Shown here piece by piece: positions 43,762 through 51,184 of a stretch of 64,000 nt of DNA. The translations under genes and the position numbers were made by a program. The notes beneath the pieces were generated by a model. That model made no database searches. It saw only the letters and a program-made list of their open reading frames with translations, and was not told where the DNA came from. The stretch covers positions 2,013,516 through 2,077,515 of the forward strand of contig NZ_CP133319.1 of assembly GCF_038811545.1 (NCBI RefSeq), written 5' to 3'. How positions within the stretch are numbered: position 1 is the stretch's first letter; every line of letters begins with the position of its first letter. Source of the stretch: Rhodoligotrophos sp. CJ14. GTDB lineage: Bacteria > Pseudomonadota > Alphaproteobacteria > Rhizobiales > Im1.

Positions 43762-44814
43762 GTGAGTGCGATGGCGATCCGGAAACTGATGAGCGCGGCG
43801 GCGCTAAGCTTGGCCGCTCTGTTCGGCACGGCGCAGGCTCAGCAAACCGAGCTGAAGGTGGTCGCGCCGTGGTCCAATCTGAATGCTTACGAGCGTGTGG
43901 AAAAGCCGTTCTGGTCCGAGAAGCTCAAGGAAATGACCAATGGCGAGGTCACGGCGAGCGTAACCTCCTATTCCGAGCTCGGCCTCTCCGGCGTGGAGCT
44001 CCTGCGCCTTGCCACCCTCGGCGTTTTCGACATCGGCCATATCGTCGTCGGCTATTCCGTTGCCGATGATCCGGTCATCGAGGGGCTGGAGCTCGCAACC
44101 CTCATCCAAAACGTGGAGACCGGTCATAAGGCGCTCGAGGCCTATCGTCCCGTGATCGCTGAAGACCTTGAGAAGAAGCATGGGCTGGTCCTGCTTGGCG
44201 TCTATCCCAACCCGAGCCAGGTCCTCTACTGCCGCGAACCGGTGAAGAGCCTTGCGGATATCAGGGGCCGCAAGATCCGCTTCTACGGCGCGAGCATGAA
44301 TGAATTCATCGAGGCTGCCGGTGCCGTTGGCGTGAGCATTCCCCTGGCGGAAGTCGTCCCGGCGCTGCAACGCGGCGTCGTTGATTGCGGCATCACCGGC
44401 ACGTTGACCGGCTATTCCTTCAAGTGGCCGGAAGTGACCAGCAATCTCTATGGCATGCGCTTCGGCTGGGGCCTCACCCTCATTGCCGCCAACAAGTCCA
44501 AATGGGAAGCCTTGCCGGAAAATCAGCGGGAGGCGGTCGCAAAGGCCGTAAAGACCCTGGAGGACGACCTTTGGACGCTGACGGCGACCGACGACAAGGC
44601 CGGTATCGATTGCAACACGGGTCGGGCGGAATGCCCCTATGGGAAGCCTGCGGCTATGACCTATGTCGAACCGTCCGAGGCGGACGACAAGGAACGGCGC
44701 CGAATCCTTGAGGAGGTGGTGCTGAAGAAATGGGCCTCTCGCTGTGATGAGGCCTGCGTGTCGCGGTGGAACGAGACCGTTGGCAAAGTCACCGGCATGA
44801 CGGCCCGCAAGTAA
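43762..44814 (+). CDS. TRAP transporter solute-binding protein (DctP family)
   Basis: A 350-residue periplasmic binding protein. The signal peptide is LMSAAALSLAALFGTAQAQ, cleaved near residue 27. The mature part begins TELKVVAPWSNLNAYERVEK and has LADIRGRKIRFYGASMNEFI, the DctP region around the carboxylate-binding Arg. GTG at 43762 and ATG at 43771 are both possible starts. Members of this branch bind organic acids. It leads a three-gene TRAP operon. Confidence 0.92.
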   Translation: MSAMAIRKLMSAAALSLAALFGTAQAQQTELKVVAPWSNLNAYERVEKPFWSEKLKEMTNGEVTASVTSYSELGLSGVELLRLATLGVFDIGHIVVGYSVADDPVIEGLELATLIQNVETGHKALEAYRPVIAEDLEKKHGLVLLGVYPNPSQVLYCREPVKSLADIRGRKIRFYGASMNEFIEAAGAVGVSIPLAEVVPALQRGVVDCGITGTLTGYSFKWPEVTSNLYGMRFGWGLTLIAANKSKWEALPENQREAVAKAVKTLEDDLWTLTATDDKAGIDCNTGRAECPYGKPAAMTYVEPSEADDKERRRILEEVVLKKWASRCDEACVSRWNETVGKVTGMTARK

Positions 44815-44830
44815 GCGCGATCGAGGCAGC

Positions 44831-45448
44831 ATGGCGCGGACCTCATTGAAACCCGGCACCTTCGCTGCCTTGATTATCGCTGCTGATGCGTTCTGGCGTC
44901 GTTTGTCGCGCTTCCTTTTGCTTGCGGCTGGATGGGGCGTGATGTTCCTCGGCATCATGGTGGCCGTGGATGTGCTCGCCCGTTATCTGCTGGGACGCAA
45001 TCTCGGCGGCGTCGACGAAATTGCCGGCTACATCTTCGCGATCGGCATTTCCTGGTCACTGGCGGAAGGCTTTTACGCCCGCAGCCACGTGCGCATCGAT
45101 TTCCTCTACCAGCGCTTTCCGCTCGCCTTGCGCACCGGCCTCGACATGCTGGCGCTGATTGCGCTTCTGCTGCTTGCGGGCTTCTTGATCTTCAGCGGCT
45201 GGATCGTGGTCTCCGGATCCTGGGCGCGCGCGTCGCGTTCCGCTTCCTCTCTCCAGATTCCTTTGATCATTCCGCAGGCCGCATGGCTCCTGGGCTTCGT
45301 CGTCTTTCTGGTGGCGTTGGCCCTTTCAGCAATCAGGGCTCTTCTCGAGCTGGCGCATGGGGACCTGAACCAAGTGAACCGGCAGCTTGGCGTGATGACC
45401 CCTGTGGAAGAGGCCGAGGATGCCGTGAAGTCAGGCGGGCTGGGCTGA
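44831..45448 (+). CDS. TRAP transporter small permease (DctQ family)
   Basis: A 205-residue membrane protein with four hydrophobic segments. FLGIMVAVDVLARYLLGRNL and GYIFAIGISWSLAEGFYARSHVRID are DctQ signatures. It couples the solute-binding protein to the large permease. It is 16 bases downstream of the binding-protein gene and one base before the large permease gene. Confidence 0.92.
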   Translation: MARTSLKPGTFAALIIAADAFWRRLSRFLLLAAGWGVMFLGIMVAVDVLARYLLGRNLGGVDEIAGYIFAIGISWSLAEGFYARSHVRIDFLYQRFPLALRTGLDMLALIALLLLAGFLIFSGWIVVSGSWARASRSASSLQIPLIIPQAAWLLGFVVFLVALALSAIRALLELAHGDLNQVNRQLGVMTPVEEAEDAVKSGGLG

Positions 45449-45449
45449 C

Positions 45450-46736
45450 ATGCTGGGCAATGCAGCACTTCTTCTTGCGGTCCTGATTGGTGCGAGCATT
45501 CCCATTGCCGCGGCATTGGCAATTGCAGCCTTTGTTCTGGGCGGCATCTATTCCCCTCTCCCGCTCTACTACGCCGCATCCGAGATCTTCTGGAAAGTCT
45601 CGAATGAATTCACTCTGACGAGCGTGCCACTCTTCGTGCTCTTGGGCGAAATCCTGCTGCGCGCCGGTATCGCCGAACGCATGTATGGCGCTGTCGCCCT
45701 CTGGCTCAATCGCCTCCCTGGAGGCCTGCTCCACGCCAATATCGGCGCGAGCACTCTCTTTGCGGCAACCTCGGGCTCGAGCGTGGCCACCGCCGCGACG
45801 ATCGGAACCGTGGCCCTGCCGGAAATCCTCAAGCGCGGCTATAATGAGCGGCTGTTTCTGGGCAGCCTCGCCGCTGGCGGCACCTTGGGGATCCTCATCC
45901 CGCCCTCGATTCACCTGATCATCTACGGGATGATCACCAACACCTCCATCCCCAAGCTTTACCTCGCCGGGATGATCCCTGGGCTTGTTCTGGCGCTGCT
46001 CTTCTCGGCGATCATCCTGATCGTCTGCCTGGCCAAGCCCGGTTATGACGGCCAGCCCGTTCGGGCGACATGGCGCCAGCGGCTGATGAGCCTCATTGAT
46101 CTCGTGCCGATCCTGCTGCTGTTCCTGGTGGTGGTCGGATCGATATATGCAGGGATCGCAACACCCACCGAGGCGGCATCCCTCGGCCTGGTCTTCGCGA
46201 TCATCCTCGCTTGGTGGAATGGCAAGCTCAGCCTGACCCTGCTGCACGAGTCCTTTCTCGGCGCTATGAAGGCCACCGGCATGATCATGCTGATCGTGCT
46301 CGCGTCCTATTTCCTCAATTTCGTGCTTTCCGCCATTGGCCTATCCCAGCAGCTCACCGGCTTCATCAACGGCCTCGGCCTGTCCCCCGTGGCGACCATG
46401 GTTGTGATCATCGCCTTCTTCGTGGTCCTCGGCTGTTTTCTCGAAAGCCTCTCCATGCTGGTGACCATGACGCCATTGGTGGTCCCGATCGTGGTCAGTC
46501 TCGGCTATGACCCCCTCTGGTTCGGCATTGTCATGACCATTTTGTTGGAAGTGGCACTGATCACACCGCCCGTGGGCATCAATCTCTACGTGGTCCAAGC
46601 CATACGCAAACAGGGCAGCATCCAGGACGTGATCGCGGGCTCTCTCGTCTTCGTGCTGAGCATGTTCGCCCTGATCGGCTTGCTGCTCGCCTATCCCGAG
46701 ATCGCGCTTTGGCTGCCTCAGAACGTCAGCGGCTGA
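45450..46736 (+). CDS. TRAP transporter large permease (DctM family)
   Basis: A 428-residue membrane protein with about 12 helices, the ion-coupled transport subunit. LFVLLGEILLRAGIAERMYG and the ATSGSSVATAATIGTVALPE and GGTLGILIPPSIHLIIYG segments are conserved. The operon is complete (P, Q, M). It follows DctQ with a one-base gap. Confidence 0.93.
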   Translation: MLGNAALLLAVLIGASIPIAAALAIAAFVLGGIYSPLPLYYAASEIFWKVSNEFTLTSVPLFVLLGEILLRAGIAERMYGAVALWLNRLPGGLLHANIGASTLFAATSGSSVATAATIGTVALPEILKRGYNERLFLGSLAAGGTLGILIPPSIHLIIYGMITNTSIPKLYLAGMIPGLVLALLFSAIILIVCLAKPGYDGQPVRATWRQRLMSLIDLVPILLLFLVVVGSIYAGIATPTEAASLGLVFAIILAWWNGKLSLTLLHESFLGAMKATGMIMLIVLASYFLNFVLSAIGLSQQLTGFINGLGLSPVATMVVIIAFFVVLGCFLESLSMLVTMTPLVVPIVVSLGYDPLWFGIVMTILLEVALITPPVGINLYVVQAIRKQGSIQDVIAGSLVFVLSMFALIGLLLAYPEIALWLPQNVSG

Positions 46737-46853
46737 TCCTGCGCGGCACCTGAGCTGCATGCACTCCGCCGCTCACGAGCCCTGCATCTCCTGCATGGGT
46801 ATTGCGCGGCATCTGCCATTGACCAGGCGCGCCCGCCAATCCATGCAGAGATC

Positions 46854-47726
46854 ATGCATCAGTCGCGTTCTCGGCTCGGTCTCGCTTACCTGCTCGTCAC
46901 CGCTTTGGGCTGGGGCCTCAACTGGCCGCTGATCAAGATCATACTGCGCGAATTGCCTCCGCTTTTCGCTCGCGGCAGCAGTGGCATGCTGGCCGCGTTG
47001 CTTCTGGCAGGCATCGCTTTATGGCGCGGCCAGAGCCTTACCGTTCCGCGCGACAGCATCGGGCGGCTCTGCTTTGCATCCGCGGTCAACGTGTTCGCCT
47101 GGATGGGCTTTGCCACCCTCTCGATGATCTGGCTGACGGTCGCTGAGGCCGCCTTGCTCGTCTATACCATGCCGATCTGGGCCACGCTTCTCTCCTGGCC
47201 ACTGCTCGGCACCCCACCCAGCCTGCGCGGCATCTCGGCTCTCGTTCTCGGCATTGCTGGCATCGAAGTGCTTCTCACCGGCAATGACGTGACCTTCGGC
47301 ACGAATAAGATCATCGGCATCGCCCTGGCGCTCGCCTCCGCCATCCTGTTTGCGCTCGGCGCCGTTACGGCGCGGCGCCCGATCCCTTTGCAGCCCATTG
47401 CGCTGACCGCATGGCAAGTCGGCCTCGGTTGCCTGCCAATGATGCTGCTCGGCCTCATCATCGAACAGCCGCATGTCACATCGGTCAGCGATGCCGCTTG
47501 GCTGTCCATGGCCTATATGACGCTGATCGCGATGGGTGTGTGCTATCTCAGTTGGTTTTCCACCCTGCGCGCCCTTTCCGCCTCCGCCGCGGCAACCGGC
47601 ATGCTGCTGGTGCCCGTCATCGGCATCCTGTCCGCCGCAGCCATTATCGGTGAGCCGCTCGGGTGGCGGCAGATCATCGCGCTTGTGCTCACCCTCGGTG
47701 GCGTCGCGCTGGCGACCTCCCGTTGA
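46854..47726 (+). CDS. EamA/DMT family transporter
   Basis: A 290-residue membrane protein with ten hydrophobic segments in two EamA repeats (LLVTALGWGLNWPLIKIILR start and AAAIIGEPLGWRQIIALVL late). The family exports amino acids, nucleosides and drugs; the substrate is unknown. It follows the TRAP operon by 118 bases, so it may be independent. Confidence 0.88.
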   Translation: MHQSRSRLGLAYLLVTALGWGLNWPLIKIILRELPPLFARGSSGMLAALLLAGIALWRGQSLTVPRDSIGRLCFASAVNVFAWMGFATLSMIWLTVAEAALLVYTMPIWATLLSWPLLGTPPSLRGISALVLGIAGIEVLLTGNDVTFGTNKIIGIALALASAILFALGAVTARRPIPLQPIALTAWQVGLGCLPMMLLGLIIEQPHVTSVSDAAWLSMAYMTLIAMGVCYLSWFSTLRALSASAAATGMLLVPVIGILSAAAIIGEPLGWRQIIALVLTLGGVALATSR

Positions 47727-47736
47727 TACGAGAGAT

Positions 47737-47765
47737 GGCGAGCTGTGGATGAGCCACAACTCGCC
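47737..47765. terminator. Strong hairpin between convergent genes
   Basis: GGCGAGCTGTGG (47737-47748) pairs with CCACAACTCGCC (47754-47765), 11 of 12 positions, with a 5-base loop. It lies between the end of the EamA gene and the convergent AhpD-like gene and probably ends both transcripts. There is no T-run. Confidence 0.6.
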
Positions 47766-47806
47766 GCGGACGAACCGGTCGGACGTACTGCCCGCCTGTC
47801 GAGTGA

Positions 47807-48274
47807 TCAGGCGGCCTTCGCGTGCGCATCGACCGGATGCTGAGCGCGGAACCCGACCGCGATCCGGTTCCAGATATTGATCACCCCGATGGCGACGGTC
47901 AGCTTGGCGATCTCTTCTTCCGTGAAATGCTGGCGCAAGGGCTCGAAATCGGAATCCGGGGCCCCGGTCTGGGCAAGATTGGTGAGCGACTCGGTCCACG
48001 CGAGCACCGCCCGCTCCCGCTCATCGTAAACCGGCGATTCCCGCCAAGTGCAGATGAGATTGATCCATTGCTCGCTCATCCCGTCCCGGCGCGCCTCCTT
48101 CGAATGCATGTCGACGCAATAGGCGCAGCCATTGATCTGGGAGGCACGCAGTTTCAGGAGATGGATCAGCCGCCGATCGAGGCCCGACTGCTGTTTGACA
48201 TACTGTTCGAGCGCGAGCACGGCCTTATAGGCATCGGGCGCCGCAGTGGTGTAATCCAAACGACGTTTCATCAT
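47807..48274 (-). CDS. AhpD-like carboxymuconolactone decarboxylase family protein
   Basis: A 155-residue CMD-fold protein with the redox pair Cys50-x-x-Cys53 and His57 in QINGCAYCVDMHSKEA, typical of the alkylhydroperoxidase AhpD group. It would act as a cytoplasmic peroxidase or thiol reductase. It lies 15 bases downstream of an Rrf2 regulator on the same strand, and the pair probably forms one redox-responsive operon. Confidence 0.92.
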   Translation of the reverse strand: MMKRRLDYTTAAPDAYKAVLALEQYVKQQSGLDRRLIHLLKLRASQINGCAYCVDMHSKEARRDGMSEQWINLICTWRESPVYDERERAVLAWTESLTNLAQTGAPDSDFEPLRQHFTEEEIAKLTVAIGVINIWNRIAVGFRAQHPVDAHAKAA

Positions 48275-48289
48275 CTTCTCCTATAATGA

Positions 48290-48796
48290 TCAGGCTTTCG
48301 TGCCTGACTTCCGCTCATGAAGGGCGAGAAAGGCACAGCCTCTCGCCGCGATTGATCCGTCATCCACTTCCGTAAGGTCGGCGAGAATGTCCGCGATGGT
48401 GACGCGCTTGAGCTCGGCCCGGTAAGCTCTCTCCGCCCGCAGCATCGCCGCATTGATGCTGCAGGGCTCTACGAACATATGCGCTGGCAACGGGTTGGGC
48501 CCGCGCTGCCTAATCTCGTGACAGCGGAATGCCGGCGCCGGTCCTTCGAGTGCCAGCACGATATCCAGCAGCGAGATGTCTTCCGGGGCTTTGGCGAGCC
48601 GGTATCCCCCCTTCGGCCCCGGCAAAGTCTGCAGCACGCCAGCATTCGACAGGGCCTGAAGATGCTTCAGGAGATAGCTGGTCGAGACACCGTGAAACTC
48701 CGCCAAAGCAGCGGCGGACAGCACGCCATCATCCGATAGCCGCGACAGCATCACCACGCAGTGAATTGCCTGTTCCACGCCGTCGCTGAGTTTCAT
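48290..48796 (-). CDS. Rrf2-family transcriptional regulator
   Basis: A 168-residue winged-helix regulator (LSAAALAEFHGVSTSYLLKH; GPKGGYRLAKAPEDISLLDI). Cys92 and Cys112 lie in the region where NsrR/IscR-like members bind iron-sulfur clusters, but the usual three-Cys spacing is absent, so sensing may use thiols. ATG 48796 is preferred to an in-frame TTG at 48808. A near-perfect inverted repeat lies just upstream. It precedes the AhpD-like gene in the same operon. Confidence 0.9.
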   Translation of the reverse strand: MKLSDGVEQAIHCVVMLSRLSDDGVLSAAALAEFHGVSTSYLLKHLQALSNAGVLQTLPGPKGGYRLAKAPEDISLLDIVLALEGPAPAFRCHEIRQRGPNPLPAHMFVEPCSINAAMLRAERAYRAELKRVTIADILADLTEVDDGSIAARGCAFLALHERKSGTKA

Positions 48797-48805
48797 GGCC
48801 TCGCT

Positions 48806-48836
48806 CAAATCATGGATATTTCTTATCCACGATTTG
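48806..48836. promoter_or_regulatory. Rrf2-type operator
   Basis: CAAATCATGGATA (48806-48818) and TATCCACGATTTG (48824-48836) form 13-base arms with one mismatch around TTTCT. It lies 10 bases before the Rrf2 start on the minus strand, overlapping where the promoter must be, which suggests autoregulation of the rrf2-ahpD operon. Confidence 0.65.
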
Positions 48837-48922
48837 ATGCCGAGTCAACACCGCACGTTTGGCCGATCGTGTGCGTTAGCGACTGCAGCCCGCCATCTGA
48901 GAATTTTCGCGAAAGAAGAAGA

Positions 48923-49696
48923 CTAGCCTGCTTCGGCCCGCCTGATCCCAGGCTTGCCCATAAGCTGATGGTCCGCCCTCAGCATATAGGCTTCGACCTC
49001 GCACATATGCTCCTGCATCGCCGCCAGGATCTTCTGGCGATCACCCTCACGCAGAAGCTTCAGTAAAATGCGATGGCTATCGATGTTGTGCTGCCCGAAA
49101 TTCCGGTGCTCGCCATAATGGTCAGTGCGCATGCTCACAAGATCGCGCAGCAGATCGTTGAGGAAGCGGCAGGTGACGGTGAGAATGGGGTTGTCGCAGG
49201 CCTCGGTCAGAATGTCGTGGAAGTCGATTTCGACCCGCCGGCCCTTCGCGTAATCGCCGCTCCTCTGCAGCCTGTCGCATTCCTCGATATTGGCTTGCAG
49301 TCGTGCAAGCTGATCATCCGTCAGCCGTCCCGCAACATTCTCCGCCAACCGGATCTCGAGCGTCCCGCGCAGCGCGTAGATGTGCTGAAAGGTGATGGTC
49401 TGGAAATGCACGAAGGCCCGTAATTGCTCGAGCACCCGGTCGAGGGATACGGGCTGGATCTCCGCGCCGCCATTGGGCCCGGTCTGCATCTTGATGAAGC
49501 CCTGGATTTCCAGGGCTTTTAATGCCTCCCGGATTGTGCCCTTGGCGCAGCCGTAATGCTGCATCAGCTGCTTTTCATTCGGCAGCCGGTCGCCGGGCTG
49601 AAGGTTCTCCCTGGCGATCCACTGATGCAGATCGGCCAGAATCTGATCCGACAGCTTCATTTTCTGAAAGGGCTTACGGCGGGAGATAACGCTCAC
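48923..49696 (-). CDS. GntR-family regulator, FadR subfamily
   Basis: A 257-residue regulator. The winged-helix domain (NLQPGDRLPNEKQLMQHYGC; AKGTIREALKALEIQGFIK) is followed by an all-helical FCD ligand domain (LRGTLEIRLAENVAGRLTD; IDFHDILTEACDNP; NIDSHRILLKLLREGDRQ) with metal-ligand His and Asp residues. GTG 49696 has GGAGG five bases ahead of it. It is downstream of the M20 gene on the same strand and near the divergent dipeptide transporter, a likely target. Confidence 0.9.
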   Translation of the reverse strand: MSVISRRKPFQKMKLSDQILADLHQWIARENLQPGDRLPNEKQLMQHYGCAKGTIREALKALEIQGFIKMQTGPNGGAEIQPVSLDRVLEQLRAFVHFQTITFQHIYALRGTLEIRLAENVAGRLTDDQLARLQANIEECDRLQRSGDYAKGRRVEIDFHDILTEACDNPILTVTCRFLNDLLRDLVSMRTDHYGEHRNFGQHNIDSHRILLKLLREGDRQKILAAMQEHMCEVEAYMLRADHQLMGKPGIRRAEAG

Positions 49697-49755
49697 TCGA
49701 TCCTCCGAACGTTGCCTCTGCGGCCGCGATCTCCTGCAGGGAGCCGCCGCAGACC

Positions 49756-49796
49756 CCGACAATGCCAATAACCCGAGGTCAGGTCGGCATTGTCGG
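49756..49796. terminator. Long inverted repeat between M20 gene and gntR
   Basis: CCGACAATGCC (49756-49766) pairs with GGCATTGTCGG (49786-49796) across 19 bases. It begins 20 bases beyond the M20 stop and 60 bases before the GntR start. It could terminate the M20 transcript or be a GntR operator; no T-run follows. Confidence 0.45.
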
Positions 49797-49816
49797 TCCG
49801 CGCCATATTGGGCCGG

Positions 49817-51064
49817 TCAGCTGCGGCTGAGATAGTCGAACGCGGACAATACATGCGTGCGAACGACGTGGAGGAAATCCTCGATGTCGACATGCTCATC
49901 CTTCTGGCCCATGCCGTAGGGGTATGGCCCATAGATATAGGCCGGCACCCCCCGCTGCCGCCAAAGCCGGGCATCACTGCCGCCCATGCTGATGATCGGC
50001 GTGGGCTTGAACCCGCGCAAGTCTTGCACGTTCTGCTGGATGATCTGAGCCATCTCGCCGAAGGGGTCACAGGCCTTCGCCTCGGAGTAGTTGATTTCCT
50101 CCATGGTGACTTCCGGATAGCGCGCCGCGATCTCTTTGATCTTCGGCAGGATATGCTCCTTGGTGTAGCCCACCGGCAGGCGGAAATCGGCTTCGAACTC
50201 GCAAAGCCCCGGAATCATGTTGACCTTGAGGCCGCCATGGATGACGCCGATATTCAAGGTGACCCGCTGCAGCGTCTTGCTCGCACCCTGACCGAGCGCC
50301 CGCTCGATGGCCTCGACCCCCTCCGACAGCGCCCGCTCGATATCCGGCGTTCCGGGTGTGGGGATCTCGGTGACTTCCTCCAGATCGTGAATAAGCTTCG
50401 CTGCGATCTTCGTCGCGCTGGGCGAAAGATGCGTATAGGAGCCATGCGCGCCGGGGGTCCGAACGGTGAACTTGATCCAGAGCGGCCCCTTCTCACCAAA
50501 TCGCAGGGTGACTGGTCCGCTCGGCTCGCCATTGAGGCAGCAATCGCCCAGAACCTCCTCGCGATGGTGCTCCATCAGATACCGGGCACCCCATGGGCCA
50601 AACGTCTCCTCGTCCGACACCGCCGTCAGTGTGAGCTTGCCCTTGAGACGGTCGCGCAGCCGATGGAGGTAGCAATAGGTGAAGATCGAGGCCGATGTGC
50701 CGCATTTCATATCGGCAATGCCGCGTCCCCAGATCTTGCCATCTGCGATGGCCCCGCTCCACGGCCCCTGTGCCCATTCCTCGGACTCGTCCACCGGGAA
50801 CACGTCGATATGGCCGTTGAGCACCAGATGCCTGCCGGGGGCGCTACCCTCGAACGTGCCCACCACATTGGCCATGGTTGGCTGCGGGTCGATGAGGCGG
50901 AATGGGGCGCCCTTCTTGTTGAGGAAAGTGGTGATGACCTTGACCGCTTCCGTCGTGTCGCCGGGCGGATTGGGGCTCTTGGCCCTCACAAAATTGCACA
51001 AGAAACCAATGAGCTCGTCCCGATCCTGCTCGATCCAGTCGAGCAGCTGTCCCTTCAGGTCCAT
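49817..51064 (-). CDS. M20-family metallopeptidase (ArgE/DapE-like)
   Basis: A 415-residue zinc amidohydrolase. Zinc ligands and catalytic residues are visible: His85 and Asp87 (VLNGHIDVFP), Asp118 (ADMKCGT), Glu152/Glu153 (SDEETFG). It is a clear paralogue of the gene at 56875. Members remove acyl groups from amino acids or cleave dipeptides. It is divergent from the dipeptide transporter across 120 bases, which fits hydrolysis of imported peptides or acyl-amino acids. Confidence 0.92.
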   Translation of the reverse strand: MDLKGQLLDWIEQDRDELIGFLCNFVRAKSPNPPGDTTEAVKVITTFLNKKGAPFRLIDPQPTMANVVGTFEGSAPGRHLVLNGHIDVFPVDESEEWAQGPWSGAIADGKIWGRGIADMKCGTSASIFTYCYLHRLRDRLKGKLTLTAVSDEETFGPWGARYLMEHHREEVLGDCCLNGEPSGPVTLRFGEKGPLWIKFTVRTPGAHGSYTHLSPSATKIAAKLIHDLEEVTEIPTPGTPDIERALSEGVEAIERALGQGASKTLQRVTLNIGVIHGGLKVNMIPGLCEFEADFRLPVGYTKEHILPKIKEIAARYPEVTMEEINYSEAKACDPFGEMAQIIQQNVQDLRGFKPTPIISMGGSDARLWRQRGVPAYIYGPYPYGMGQKDEHVDIEDFLHVVRTHVLSAFDYLSRS

Positions 51065-51137
51065 ATTCGCTCCCCTCTCGTGATGGTGGTTTGCTAGGCG
51101 TCCAAAATCAGTTGCCTTCCATCCTGTTTATATGAAT

Positions 51138-51147
51138 TATAGCTATA
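51138..51147. promoter_or_regulatory. Palindrome in M20/dipeptide transporter divergent promoter
   Basis: TATAGCTATA is a perfect 10-base palindrome in the AT-rich middle of the 120-base divergent region. It could be an operator of the nearby FadR-type GntR regulator or part of a promoter. Short AT palindromes occur by chance, so confidence is low. Confidence 0.35.
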
Positions 51148-51184
51148 GATAGAAGAAAAATGTCTGCAAAGGCGGAGGGGAATC

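Noticed and set aside
49790-51097. 435-codon plus-strand open frame
   Set aside because: Antisense to the M20 gene at 49817, which has complete zinc-ligand motifs.
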